A DNA stretch of 64,000 nt, from NCBI GenBank assembly GCA_963650135.1, contig CAVJLG010000009.1:1-64000 (forward strand), in the 5' to 3' direction. The position numbers and the translations under genes were made by a program. Within the stretch, counting starts at the first letter, position 1. Every line of letters starts with the position of its first letter. The notes under the pieces are model-generated. The model made no database searches. It was not told the origin of the DNA and was given only the letters and a program-made list of their open reading frames with translations. The DNA is from HGM13006 sp963650135. Lineage in GTDB: Bacteria > Bacillota > Clostridia > Oscillospirales > Oscillospiraceae. Shown piece by piece: positions 12,240 to 21,134 of this stretch.

Positions 12240-15176
12240 TTACTTCGCCTCCTTTCTTGCATCCATGGCAGCCATGAGGCTGCGGATACGGATTTTCACC
12301 GCGCCCAGGTTGGTGATATCGTCAATTTTCAGCTGGGTATAGAGCTTTCCGCCCTTTTCGAGGATGGAACGGAGTTCATCGGTGGTAATCGCGTCGGTGC
12401 CGCAGCCGAAGGAGACCAGCTGCACCATCTGCATATCCTTCTGGGTGCAGACGTAGCGGGCCGCATTGTACATCCGGCTCTGGAACGTCCACTGGTTCAG
12501 CACGGTGCGCGTCTCATAGCCCTCCCGATAGGCCAGGGTGTCCTCGGTAATCAGCACAAAGCCGAAGGAGGTAATCAGGTCGTTGATGCCGTGGTTGATC
12601 TCCGGGTCAATGTGATAGGGCCGCCCCGCCATGACGATGATGGGCTTGCCCTGGGCTCGGGCTTCCTCGATGTACTGCTCGCCGGTGGCGTGTACGTCCT
12701 CCACATAGTCGTGGTAGGCCTTGTACGCCGCTTCTACCGCCGCCTTCGTTTCCTTCTTGGGAATCTGAAATTCGGTATAGAACAGCTCAGAGAGTCGCTT
12801 GGCGCAGTCCTTATGCCGCCACAGGCCCACATAGGGGTCCATGAACTTCGTCTTTTTCAGGGCCGGTACATTGGCCGCCAGCAGCTCGGGATAATAGGCC
12901 ACCACCGGGCAGTTATAGTGGTTATCGCCGATGCCCTCATCGTTGTTGTAGGACATGCAGGGGTACCAAATGGCGTCCACCCCGGCCTCCACCAGCGCCT
13001 CTACATGGCCGTGGAGCAGCTTTGCGGGATAGCAGACCGTATCCGAGGGGATGGTATGCTGGCCCTTGAGATAAATCCCGCGGGAGGATTCCGGGGACAG
13101 AACTACTTCGAAGTTCAGCTTGGTAAACAGCGTATACCAGAACGGGAGGTTCTCGTACATGTTCAGCCCAAAGGGAATGCCCATACGGCCCCGGCTTCCG
13201 TCGCCGGTACCCTTGCCCTCCATGGCCCGGAGCTTCTTATATTTATAGTGGAACATGTCCGGCTGCTCCACCTTTTTCCCGCCCAGGGGCTTGGAGCACC
13301 GGTTGCCGGAGATAAACCGCCGCCCGCCGTCAAAGATATTGATAGTCAGGGAGCAGTGGTTGGTGCAGCCCTTGCAGGTGGTGGGATTGGACTTATGGGT
13401 GAAGCCCTTTAGCTGCTCTGCGGTCAAAATATTGGACTTATCAAGGCCCAAATCTCTGGCGGTCAGCGCTGCGCCGAATGCGCCCATCAGCCCTGCAATC
13501 ACAGGCCGGGTTACATTCCGTCCCAGTTCCAGCTCAAAGGCACGGAGCACCGCATCATTCAGAAATGTTCCGCCCTGCACCACGATATTCTGGCCCAAAT
13601 CATCCGCAGAAGCCGCCCGAATGACCTTATAAACAGCATTTTTCACGATAGAAATGGACAGGCCGGCGGAGATGTCCTCCACGGTTGCGCCGTCCTTTTG
13701 CGCCTGCTTCACCGAGGAGTTCATAAATACCGTACACCGGGAGCCCAGGTTTACGGGGTGCTTGGCAAGCAGGCCCATCTTGGAGAAGTCCGCAATGGAA
13801 TAGCCCAATGCCTTGGCAAACGTCTCGATAAAGCTTCCGCAGCCGGAGGAACATGCCTCGTTGAGCATAATGGAATCCACGGCGTTGTTCCGGATTTTGA
13901 AACACTTCATATCCTGGCCGCCGATATCGATGATGAAATCCACCCCGGGGGAGAAATGAGAGGCCGCACGGAAATGGGCCACCGTCTCTACCAGTCCCGC
14001 ATCCACCTGGAATGCCGACTTAATGAGGTCCTCGCCATAGCCGGTGACTGCGCTGCCCGCAATGGTAATCCGGTCGCCGAACTTGTCGTAAATGGCGTGC
14101 AGCTGCTCCAAAATCACGGATACGGGGTTGCCCCGGTTGGAGCTGTAATAGGTATACAGCAGGCCGCCATCGGGAGCAATGAGACACAGCTTTGTGGTGG
14201 TGGAGCCTGCATCAATGCCTAAGTACGCCTTGCCGGTGTAGGTATCGGCATCTACCTCCGGGGGCTTTTTGGAATTGTGCCGGGTCAGAAACTCGTCGTA
14301 TTCTTCCTGAGAGGCAAACAGGGGCGGCATGGTCTGAGTGCCGCCGCGGTCCTCCACGGAGTCCACCAGCCGCTGGTATACGTCCTCATATTGATGCTCC
14401 CCATAGCCTTGGGAACATAGGGCCGCACCAATGGCCGCAAAGCAGTCGCCGTTCTCCGGGAAGATGGCATGGTCATTGTCCAGCGCCAGCGTCTCCTGGA
14501 AGCGCTGGCGAAGTCCTTTGAGGAAGTGCAGCGGTCCGCCAAGGAACACCACCTTGCCGGTGATGTCACGGCCCTGGGCCAGTCCTGCTACGGTCTGGTC
14601 AACCACGGCCTGGAAGATGGAAGCTGCCACGTCCTCTTTCCGTGCGCCCTGGTTCAGAATGGGCTGGATGTCGGACTTGGCAAACACGCCGCACCGGGAG
14701 GCAATGGGATAGATTTTCTCATAGCCCAGGCTCAGCTCATCCAGCTCGTCGGCAGTCACACCCACCAGGGTTGCCATCTGGTCGATGAATGCGCCGGTAC
14801 CGCCTGCGCAGGAGCCGTTCATGCGCTCCTCCAGAGAGCCCTGGAAGAAGATGATCTTCGCATCCTCGCCGCCCAGCTCAATCACTGCGTCGGTATCGGG
14901 AATAAACCGCTCCACCGCCTCGGCGGTAGCAAATACCTCCTGCACAAAGTCCACGTTTGCAGACTTCGCCAGGCCCAGTCCGGCCGAACCGGTAATCACG
15001 GCCTTCACCTGTTGTCCCTTCAGGATCGGCTCCGCCCGGCGCAGCAGCTCGCAGGTCTTTTCCCGGACCATGGATAAATGCCGCTCATAGGAACGGAACA
15101 GGAGGTTGTCCTGCTCGTCCAGTACCACTACTTTGACGGTGGTAGAACCCACGTCAATGCCAATTTTTAGAGTCAT
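12240..15176 (-). CDS. Acyl-CoA dehydratase activase (tandem BadF/BcrA ATPase domains + DUF2229)
   Basis: The 978-residue protein has two ASKHA ATPase domains. The first (about residues 4-260) has IGIDVGSTTVKVVVLDE and the iron-sulfur loop NGSCAGGTGAF. The second (about 315-580) has LGIDAGSTTTKLCLI and NEACSSGCGSF. Next comes a four-Cys knuckle (CKGCTNHC...NRC) and a DUF2229 domain (GRMGIPFGLNMYENLPFW, DTVCYPAKLLHGHVEAL). Activases of this class use ATP to push an electron at low potential onto a 2-hydroxyacyl-CoA dehydratase or similar reductase. The downstream gene continues in the same frame after one TAA. Confidence 0.88.
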   Translation of the reverse strand: MTLKIGIDVGSTTVKVVVLDEQDNLLFRSYERHLSMVREKTCELLRRAEPILKGQQVKAVITGSAGLGLAKSANVDFVQEVFATAEAVERFIPDTDAVIELGGEDAKIIFFQGSLEERMNGSCAGGTGAFIDQMATLVGVTADELDELSLGYEKIYPIASRCGVFAKSDIQPILNQGARKEDVAASIFQAVVDQTVAGLAQGRDITGKVVFLGGPLHFLKGLRQRFQETLALDNDHAIFPENGDCFAAIGAALCSQGYGEHQYEDVYQRLVDSVEDRGGTQTMPPLFASQEEYDEFLTRHNSKKPPEVDADTYTGKAYLGIDAGSTTTKLCLIAPDGGLLYTYYSSNRGNPVSVILEQLHAIYDKFGDRITIAGSAVTGYGEDLIKSAFQVDAGLVETVAHFRAASHFSPGVDFIIDIGGQDMKCFKIRNNAVDSIMLNEACSSGCGSFIETFAKALGYSIADFSKMGLLAKHPVNLGSRCTVFMNSSVKQAQKDGATVEDISAGLSISIVKNAVYKVIRAASADDLGQNIVVQGGTFLNDAVLRAFELELGRNVTRPVIAGLMGAFGAALTARDLGLDKSNILTAEQLKGFTHKSNPTTCKGCTNHCSLTINIFDGGRRFISGNRCSKPLGGKKVEQPDMFHYKYKKLRAMEGKGTGDGSRGRMGIPFGLNMYENLPFWYTLFTKLNFEVVLSPESSRGIYLKGQHTIPSDTVCYPAKLLHGHVEALVEAGVDAIWYPCMSYNNDEGIGDNHYNCPVVAYYPELLAANVPALKKTKFMDPYVGLWRHKDCAKRLSELFYTEFQIPKKETKAAVEAAYKAYHDYVEDVHATGEQYIEEARAQGKPIIVMAGRPYHIDPEINHGINDLITSFGFVLITEDTLAYREGYETRTVLNQWTFQSRMYNAARYVCTQKDMQMVQLVSFGCGTDAITTDELRSILEKGGKLYTQLKIDDITNLGAVKIRIRSLMAAMDARKEAK

Positions 15177-15216
15177 TTACGTCACCTTATATGTCAAGAT
15201 TGTTTCCATCCAAAAT

Positions 15217-15244
15217 AAAAAAGGGGAGGGGCTCAATACTCCCC
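15217..15244 (-). terminator. Terminator of rsmE
   Basis: GGGGAG (15223-15228) pairs with CTCCCC (15239-15244), and the minus strand continues into a T-run (15222-15217). The hairpin includes the rsmE stop codon. Confidence 0.7.
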
Positions 15245-15961
15245 AGCGGCGAACATCACCGCAGAAAGGGCGCACAACGGGGCCGTCTCGCACCGTAAAA
15301 TTCGCCGCCCCAGGGTGCAGATTTGCAATCCCGCATCTGCCGCTTGCTCGGCTTCTTCACTGGAAAAGCCGCCCTCAGGTCCGGTTACAATGGACACGGA
15401 GGTAAAGGTTCCATCAAGTGCCTGGGTCAAAGTATGGGCCCGCTCGTTTTCATAGAAGAACAGCGCCCGGTCCGCCTTAGCCGCCAATTCCAGCGCCTGG
15501 GCATAGGAATCCGCGGCAAATACCGTAGGGATTCGCCCGCGCCCGGACTGCTCTGCCGCAGAGGCAGCGATTTTCTGCCACCTGGGGAGCTTCTTTTCCA
15601 GGGCTTTTCGGTCAAATTTCGCCACGCATCGGCTGCTGGGGAATGCGCAAATCCGGTTTGCCCCCAGCTCGGTGGCCTTCTGGATCACATGCTCCAGCTT
15701 ATCGCCCTTGGCAAAGCCCATATAAATGGTGCAGTCTATCCTGGGCTCGCTTTCCGAAGGACCATGGGATAACAGCGCAACGGTCACGCCCGCCGCATCC
15801 AGCTGGGAAACCACCCCTTGGTAGTCTGTGCCCTGCCCATCGCAGAGCACCACAGCCTCGCCGGGCTTTAGCCGCAGCACCTTGGCATGGGCAGCCGCTT
15901 CGCCGGTCAGCAGGGCAAATTCCGCCTCCGGTGCAATAGAATCCATAAAAAATCGCGGCAT
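15233..15961 (-). CDS. rsmE: 16S rRNA m3U1498 methyltransferase
   Basis: AAAGGAGG precedes ATG 15961. The 242-residue protein follows the RsmE plan: an N-terminal PUA-like domain (MPRFFMDS, HAKVLRLKPGEAVVLCDGQG) and a SPOUT methyltransferase domain with the knotted SAM site VTGPEGGFSSEEAEQA and LGRRILRCETAPLCAL. It methylates N3 of U1498 of 16S rRNA on the assembled small subunit. In many Firmicutes it follows prmA; here it is alone. Confidence 0.93.
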   Translation of the reverse strand: MPRFFMDSIAPEAEFALLTGEAAAHAKVLRLKPGEAVVLCDGQGTDYQGVVSQLDAAGVTVALLSHGPSESEPRIDCTIYMGFAKGDKLEHVIQKATELGANRICAFPSSRCVAKFDRKALEKKLPRWQKIAASAAEQSGRGRIPTVFAADSYAQALELAAKADRALFFYENERAHTLTQALDGTFTSVSIVTGPEGGFSSEEAEQAADAGLQICTLGRRILRCETAPLCALSAVMFAAGEY

Positions 15962-16083
15962 TTCCCACGCCTCCTTTTTGTATTGCCTTCAGGCCATAGC
16001 ACAAGTGCCATTTTAACAGAAAAAGAGAGATTTTGCAACGGAAAAACATGAAAGTTCTCTCATGGGGAGGGGATTGGGCAAAA

Positions 16084-16113
16084 GAAAAGAGCGACTGCAC
16101 AAAGCAATCGCTC
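16084..16113 (-). terminator. Terminator of tRNA-Leu
   Basis: GAGCGACTGC (16089-16098) pairs with GCAATCGCTC (16104-16113), one mismatch. The minus strand then reads TTTTCTTTT. Confidence 0.8.
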
Positions 16114-16117
16114 TTAC

Positions 16118-16205
16118 TGGTGCGGATGACGGGACTCGAACCCGTACGCCCGTTGCAGGCACCAGCACCTCAAGCTGGCCAGTCTACCTATTCCAGCACA
16201 TCCGC
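16118..16205 (-). tRNA. tRNA-Leu (anticodon GAG)
   Basis: On the minus strand it begins GCGGATGTGCTGGAATAGG and has the long variable arm of class II tRNAs. The anticodon stem CCAGC/GCTGG frames UUGAGGU, anticodon GAG. The T arm reads ACGGGTTCGAGTCCCGT, and CCA is encoded. Confidence 0.93.
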
Positions 16206-16220
16206 AAATCAGCATGGACT

Positions 16221-16248
16221 ATTATACCAGCTATTTTTCATTTGTCAA
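16221..16248 (-). promoter_or_regulatory. Promoter of tRNA-Leu
   Basis: TTGACA (16248-16243) and TATAAT (16226-16221) on the minus strand are both perfect, spaced 16 bp. Confidence 0.85.
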
Positions 16249-16300
16249 CTAAAATGCGCGAAATTTTTTATTTTCTCCAAATAACCTTTGGTAACATCTA

Positions 16301-16329
16301 TGGACAGTGCCCGGCAAATATGTTAAAAT
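16301..16329 (+). promoter_or_regulatory. Promoter of the Sel1 gene
   Basis: TGGACA (16301-16306) and TAAAAT (16324-16329) are spaced 17 bp, about 40 bases before the start codon. Confidence 0.6.
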
Positions 16330-16372
16330 ACCCTCAAAGATAGCCCGCCTGGGCAGAATTTTGGAGGAAATC

Positions 16373-17125
16373 ATGATTACACCCACCGAATATTTTGAGA
16401 AGTATCTATCCTGGAAGCGCTCCGATTCCGGCCTGCGCTCCGCGAAAGCAACCTATGCGCCATTTTCGTCTCTGGACCTGGAAACCCTCACCGCTGAAGC
16501 CGAGGCCGGTACCTCCGGTGCACAGGAAGAGCTGGGCGAACGGTATCTCTTTGGCCTCAGCGACCTGAAAACCGATCCCCAGAAGGCAAAAGAGCTGTTC
16601 ACCAAGGCTGCCGATCAGGGGCATCCTGACGCCATGCATATGCTCTCTGAGATCCACCGCACCACCGAATACGGCATGTTTGACTATGAGCAGTATTTTA
16701 AGCTGCTGGTCAAGGCAGCCCAGGGCGGCTCCTGGAAGGCCATGTTCAACCTGGCCTGCGCGCTGTATAAGGGCAAGGAGGCCTACGACGGCAACGGCTT
16801 CGAGGTCAATAAGCTGGAGGCCCTGAAATGGAGCACCCACTGCGTGGTAATGACCATGGGCCTGATGGACTTCTATTTTAAGAACCCCTGCTCCGAGGAC
16901 TTTAAGGACTATTTCCAGGGGGTATTCGCCCTGTTCATCCAGTCCGTCTGCGTCTCTGCCCGGCAGCTGATTCTGGGCGACGGCGTACAGCAGGACCTGG
17001 GGTGGGCCCACGATATGCTGGTGAACGCCAACAACTTCTATCGCGGCATCTTTAAGGCCAACTGCTCCGACTTTGAGGTGCTGCTCCAGCACTGCGAAGA
17101 GAAGATGAACGAAAAGGCCGAATAA
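16373..17125 (+). CDS. Sel1-like repeat protein
   Basis: ggagg precedes ATG 16373. The 250-residue protein has Sel1-type helical repeats in its first half: SGAQEELGERYLFG, AKELFTKAADQGHPDAMHML and LVKAAQGGSWKAMFNLACAL. There is no signal peptide or membrane segment, so it is cytosolic. Such repeats form protein-binding solenoids; the partner is unknown. It is a single-gene unit with its own promoter and a terminator. Confidence 0.8.
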   Translation: MITPTEYFEKYLSWKRSDSGLRSAKATYAPFSSLDLETLTAEAEAGTSGAQEELGERYLFGLSDLKTDPQKAKELFTKAADQGHPDAMHMLSEIHRTTEYGMFDYEQYFKLLVKAAQGGSWKAMFNLACALYKGKEAYDGNGFEVNKLEALKWSTHCVVMTMGLMDFYFKNPCSEDFKDYFQGVFALFIQSVCVSARQLILGDGVQQDLGWAHDMLVNANNFYRGIFKANCSDFEVLLQHCEEKMNEKAE

Positions 17126-17145
17126 TCGACCGTATTCCGCAAAAA

Positions 17146-17187
17146 ACGCGCTCCGAAGAATTTAGGTTCTCCGGGGCGCGCTGTTTT
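17146..17187. terminator. Convergent terminator
   Basis: CGCGCTCCGAAGAA pairs with TTCTCCGGGGCGCG (one bulge, one G-U). A-runs on the left and T-runs on the right let it serve the Sel1 gene and the CapA-like gene. Confidence 0.75.
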
Positions 17188-18680
17188 TATGCTGCATTTG
17201 CTGTGGGGGATGGGCTTACCGTATCCGGCGAAACCATGGGCGTTACCTCCGCAGAAGGGGAGGGGCTCGCCTCCGCCTGGACGGTATTGTGAACCGGCGT
17301 ACCGGCCACCAGGGGATGGGTCGGGTCGTCCATACCCGTAGAGGCGTCGCCAAAGATCTCGTTCCAGATGCCCTCCAGGGCCGTCTTAGAGCAGTTTTCC
17401 CGAATATGGGCGTCCTGAAGCTCCTGGGTATAGTCCTCCAGATGGTAGACGTGGAACTGATAGCCCACGCCATGGGTTCCGCCGCTCTGCATTACATTCA
17501 CCAGGGGATAGATGTTGTAGCTGGAAACGTAGGTTCCCGTTTCGTCCTTGGTAATCACGGCCTTCGCCATGCCTCCCAGCATATTAAAGTTGTCCTTCTG
17601 GCTGGACACAAAATTGCCCAGGGAGTAGAAGATGGGCATTTTATTGCCGGACTCGCCTGTAATTACGTCCACCGGCTCCACCACATGGGGATGGGTGCCG
17701 ATAATCAGCCCGACGCCGTGGTCTGCAAAGAACTGTGCCCAGGATTTCTGGTCTTCATCGGGAACAAACTGGTCCTCAGTGCCGTCGTGCATAAATACCA
17801 CGGTGATATCCGACATGGTTGCCGCCTCTTCCAGCTGAGCGGCAATGCGCTCCTTATGGTCCTCATCCAGCAGGTCTACATAATATTCCTCCTCAGGCAC
17901 ATAGCCGTTGAGGCCATAGGTATAGTCCAACAGCGCAATCTTGATGCCGTTTTTCTCTACCACGGTAATCTTGTCGTAGTCCTCCTGAGAGCCGTGAATG
18001 CCCAATACGGTAACCTCCGGATGCTTTGCCCAGGCGGCCAGGGTGTCTTCAATGCCCGTGGTGCCCTTGTCCAGGGTGTGGTTGGAGGCATGGCAAACCA
18101 CGTCAAAGCCCACCTTGGTCAAAGAATCGGCCATCTCTGCCGGGGTACCAAACTCAGGATAGTTGGAATAATTGCTGGGATCGGATACTAAAATCGTCTC
18201 CTGCTGGATGCAGGCAAGGTCCGCCTCGTCGATATCCTGCTGAATATATTTGTAGATATCGGTGAAATCATATGTACCGTCGTCCTGCTGGGCGGATTCA
18301 TAGACGGTGCTGTGAATGAGATTGTCGCCCACCGCCATAATAGAAACGGTAGAAGCCTGGGGTGTTGGCGTCGGCGTTGGGACTGCCGCAGCCTCCTGAA
18401 TGCTCTCCTGGGGCTCCGGAATAGAAGACTCGGCCTCGCCCTGGTTGAGCGTGCCCCGCAGCGGCAGGGTAATCAGGCACAGCAGCGCAATGAGCAGGCC
18501 TCCGCTCACAATGCCCATGCCGGTAAACAGCGCTGCCTGTAGCCCATGAAACCGCCACCAGCGTTGTTCTTTGGTCAGCTTTTTCTTCGGCTTGTTATGG
18601 GGTGCATTTTTGCTATTTCTTGTATTTGGGGCAGTGGATTGCCCTTCCTGCGGCTCGAAAACCGTCTGATTCTGTTCCAT
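17187..18680 (-). CDS. CapA-like metallophosphatase, membrane-anchored
   Basis: ATG 18680 follows GGAGG. The 497-residue protein has a polar N-terminus, one membrane helix (GIVSGGLLIALLCLITLPL, about residues 50-70), a Ser/Pro/Thr spacer, then the CapA/PgsA metallophosphatase domain. That domain has VSIMAVGDNLIHS, CHASNHTLDKG, VVFMHDGTED and IIGTHPHVVEPV, which give the metal-ligand Asp, Asn and His residues. A Pro/Ser tail ends the protein. CapA relatives act in poly-gamma-glutamate or other surface polymer metabolism. The domain lies outside the cell; its substrate is unknown. Confidence 0.87.
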   Translation of the reverse strand: MEQNQTVFEPQEGQSTAPNTRNSKNAPHNKPKKKLTKEQRWWRFHGLQAALFTGMGIVSGGLLIALLCLITLPLRGTLNQGEAESSIPEPQESIQEAAAVPTPTPTPQASTVSIMAVGDNLIHSTVYESAQQDDGTYDFTDIYKYIQQDIDEADLACIQQETILVSDPSNYSNYPEFGTPAEMADSLTKVGFDVVCHASNHTLDKGTTGIEDTLAAWAKHPEVTVLGIHGSQEDYDKITVVEKNGIKIALLDYTYGLNGYVPEEEYYVDLLDEDHKERIAAQLEEAATMSDITVVFMHDGTEDQFVPDEDQKSWAQFFADHGVGLIIGTHPHVVEPVDVITGESGNKMPIFYSLGNFVSSQKDNFNMLGGMAKAVITKDETGTYVSSYNIYPLVNVMQSGGTHGVGYQFHVYHLEDYTQELQDAHIRENCSKTALEGIWNEIFGDASTGMDDPTHPLVAGTPVHNTVQAEASPSPSAEVTPMVSPDTVSPSPTANAA

Positions 18681-18707
18681 GTTCACACGACCTCCACTTT
18701 CCCGCCC

Positions 18708-18736
18708 ATCATACACCATAAATGAACGAGAAACAA
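18708..18736 (-). promoter_or_regulatory. Promoter of the CapA-like gene
   Basis: On the minus strand TTGTTT (18736-18731) and TATGAT (18713-18708) are spaced 17 bp. Confidence 0.5.
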
Positions 18737-18779
18737 GTCGAAGTCATGAAAATTATGGACATTGCCCAAAAGAAAATAC

Positions 18780-18813
18780 GCGGCGTGCCGCAGATTCGTT
18801 TGCAGCACGCCGC
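18780..18813 (-). terminator. Terminator of the DUF378 gene
   Basis: GCGGCGTGC (18780-18788) pairs perfectly with GCACGCCGC (18805-18813). The minus strand then reads GTATTTTCTTTT. Confidence 0.7.
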
Positions 18814-18828
18814 ATTGGGGTATTCCGA

Positions 18829-19050
18829 TTATCCGGGCTGCTGCTTTGTCTCTTCGGAACCAAAGGGATGGTCCTTCCAGAGCAGCGAAATGCACCAGAT
18901 ACCCGCCAGACCGATGATGGTATAAATAATCCGGCTCACCAGGGCCCCCTGACCGCCAAAAATCCACGCCACCAGGTCAAACTGAAAAATGCCCACCAGC
19001 GCCCAGTTCAGCGCGCCGATGATGGTCAGCACCAATGCAGTATAATCCAT
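18829..19050 (-). CDS. DUF378 small membrane protein (73 aa)
   Basis: GGAGG lies upstream of ATG 19050. The protein has two hydrophobic helices with the family motif IGALNWALVGIFQFDLVAWI (about residues 10-29), then a polar C-terminal tail. DUF378 (YuzA-like) proteins are widespread small membrane proteins of unknown function. A terminator separates it from the V-ATPase operon upstream. Confidence 0.85.
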   Translation of the reverse strand: MDYTALVLTIIGALNWALVGIFQFDLVAWIFGGQGALVSRIIYTIIGLAGIWCISLLWKDHPFGSEETKQQPG

Positions 19051-19065
19051 GTCGATTCCTCCATC

Positions 19066-19097
19066 AAAAAGATTCCGCCCATAGCATGGACGGAATC
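19066..19097 (-). terminator. Terminator of the V-ATPase operon
   Basis: GATTCCG (19071-19077) pairs with CGGAATC (19091-19097), with further pairing inside. The minus strand runs into five T (19070-19066). Confidence 0.8.
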
Positions 19098-19123
19098 CCT
19101 TGATCTTATGCATGGTTTCCAAT

Positions 19124-19732
19124 TTATGTGGCATTGCCCCGGGCCTTGATGACCTTGAGCCGGGCAAATTCCTCCCGTTCCTTTTCTTCCAAGGCCTCGG
19201 TAATCAGGCGGATTGTCTCTTCATAGCCCGGAATCACGATGTTTTTCAGCGCATTGGCCCGTTTTTGCGTTTTGCTGATGGTAAAGGCCAGCCGATAAAT
19301 GGTGTTCTCCAGCTCGGAAAGCTCCCGCACCAGCTCTTTTACCTTTCCGAATTTAATCAGCGCATCGTCAAAGGCGGAGTTGGTAATGCTGAGCCCGTAG
19401 GGCAGGGGCTGCTGGGCCGGTTTGGCGGAAACCGTCGGAATCTCCACGCCCATCACGGACCGATAGCGAATCTCCACGGAATCGTCCACCAGCACCTGCT
19501 CGGCCAAATGGATGGTCTTGCCCATGGAGATATTGGCCAGCATCAGCGCGTCATAGGCCTCGGAAAACGTGGAATCGATCCGGGATTGAATCTCCTCTGC
19601 ACGGGAAATCAGACCCATCATCTCGCGGGTGAGAATATTCCGCTTCCGGTCCATGAGCTCAAAGCCGGTGCCTGCCAGCTCCAGGGAATGCTTTGTGGCA
19701 ATGAGGTTTCCCTTGGTAGGGAGTACGGCCAT
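19124..19732 (-). CDS. atpD: V-type ATPase subunit D (central stalk)
   Basis: The 202-residue coiled-coil protein starts MAVLPTKGNLIATKHSLELA, the family signature. Long helices follow, with the C-terminal heptad region RLAFTISKTQKRANALKNIV. Subunit D is the rotor shaft coupling the A3B3 head to the membrane ring. It is the last gene of the operon, 13 bases after subunit B. Confidence 0.93.
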   Translation of the reverse strand: MAVLPTKGNLIATKHSLELAGTGFELMDRKRNILTREMMGLISRAEEIQSRIDSTFSEAYDALMLANISMGKTIHLAEQVLVDDSVEIRYRSVMGVEIPTVSAKPAQQPLPYGLSITNSAFDDALIKFGKVKELVRELSELENTIYRLAFTISKTQKRANALKNIVIPGYEETIRLITEALEEKEREEFARLKVIKARGNAT

Positions 19733-19745
19733 GGTTTCTTCCCCC

Positions 19746-21125
19746 TTATCCTAGGTTCTCAACATAATGTTCCTGAATTTCTTCATCACTCAGCCGGTCC
19801 AGCTCGCCCTTGGGCAGAATACTCAGCAGCCGCCAGCCCAAATCCAGGGTTTCATCCAGGCTGCGGTTTTCCCGGCTGCCCTGGCATACGAACTCTGATT
19901 CAAAGGCATTGCCGAATTTTAGATACAGCTTATCCGTATCGCTGAGTTCGTCCTCACCGATGACTGAGGCCAGGCTTCTTGCGTCCTGTACCTTGGAATA
20001 GGAGGCAAACAGCTGGTTCGACACCCCGGAGTGATCCTTGCGGGTATAGCCCTCGCCAATGCCGTCCTTCATCAGTCGGGACAGGGAGGGGAGCACGGAG
20101 ATCGGGGGATAAATGCCCTTCTGCTCCAGTTCCCGAGACAGAACGATCTGCCCCTCGGTGATATAGCCGGTGAGGTCCGGGATGGGGTGGGTGATATCGT
20201 CGTTGGGCATGGTCAAAATGGGCACCTGGGTGACAGACCCCTTGCGTCCCTTAATGATGCCTGCCCGCTCGTAAATGGAGGCAAGGTCGGAATACAGATA
20301 AGAAGGGAAGCCCTTTCTCGAGGGAATTTCGCCCTTTGAGGAGGAGAATTCCCGCAGTGCCTCGCAATAGGAAGTCATGTCGCTCATGATGACCAGCACA
20401 TGATAGCCATGGTTAAATGCCAGATATTCCGCTGCCGTCAGGGCACAGTGGGGCGTGAGCATGCGCTCAATAATGGGGTCAGAGGCCAGGTTCACAAACA
20501 TGACCACCCGCTGGAGGGCCCCGGCCTCCTCAAAGTCCTTTTTAAAGAAGTCGGCTACGTCATTTTTCACGCCCATGGCCGCAAAGACAATGGCGAATTC
20601 GCCGTCCTCCGCAGCCACCTTTGCCTGGCGCACAATCTGAGCCGCCACATCGTTGTGCCGCATGCCTGCCCCGGAGAAAATGGGCAGCTTTTGCCCGCGA
20701 ATCAGGGTAGACATGCCGTCAATGGCGGAAATGCCCGTATAAATGCAGTTTCTGGGATAAATCCGGGAAACGGGGTTGATGGCGGAGCCATTGATGTTCC
20801 GGCGTTCCTCGGGATACAGCTCTCCCAGCCCGTCAATGGGGCGGCCTGCGCCGTCAAAGATCCGCCCCAGCATCTCGGTAGAAAGCGCCAGCTCCATGGG
20901 ATGACCGGTGAAATTCGTCCGGGCATTTTCGAGAGAAATGCCCTTGGTGCCCTCAAATACCTGGAGCACCGCCCGGCTGCCGTCCAGCATAATGACTCTT
21001 CCATAGCGTTTTTCGCTGTTTTCCAGAGAAATCTCCGCCATTTCGTCATAGCCGATGCCGCTGACGCCGTCCAAATAGATCAGCGAGCCCTCCATTTCGG
21101 AAAGACCGATATATTCTAGCTTCAT
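19746..21125 (-). CDS. atpB: V-type ATPase subunit B (regulatory head subunit)
   Basis: The 459-residue protein shows EYIGLSEMEGSLIYLDGVSG at the start, IRGQKLPIFSGAGMRHNDVA in place of a canonical P-loop, and ELEQKGIYPPISVLPSLSRL. B subunits lack the GKT of the catalytic subunit, as seen here. It alternates with subunit A in the head and contributes to the nucleotide sites. Confidence 0.95.
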   Translation of the reverse strand: MKLEYIGLSEMEGSLIYLDGVSGIGYDEMAEISLENSEKRYGRVIMLDGSRAVLQVFEGTKGISLENARTNFTGHPMELALSTEMLGRIFDGAGRPIDGLGELYPEERRNINGSAINPVSRIYPRNCIYTGISAIDGMSTLIRGQKLPIFSGAGMRHNDVAAQIVRQAKVAAEDGEFAIVFAAMGVKNDVADFFKKDFEEAGALQRVVMFVNLASDPIIERMLTPHCALTAAEYLAFNHGYHVLVIMSDMTSYCEALREFSSSKGEIPSRKGFPSYLYSDLASIYERAGIIKGRKGSVTQVPILTMPNDDITHPIPDLTGYITEGQIVLSRELEQKGIYPPISVLPSLSRLMKDGIGEGYTRKDHSGVSNQLFASYSKVQDARSLASVIGEDELSDTDKLYLKFGNAFESEFVCQGSRENRSLDETLDLGWRLLSILPKGELDRLSDEEIQEHYVENLG

Positions 21126-21134
21126 AGCCCCTCC

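Noticed and set aside
10914..13412. An 832-codon plus-strand open frame
   Set aside because: It lies opposite two well-recognised activase genes, has no SD and its product is His/Gln/Gly-rich and domain-free, as expected for an antisense frame in GC-rich DNA.
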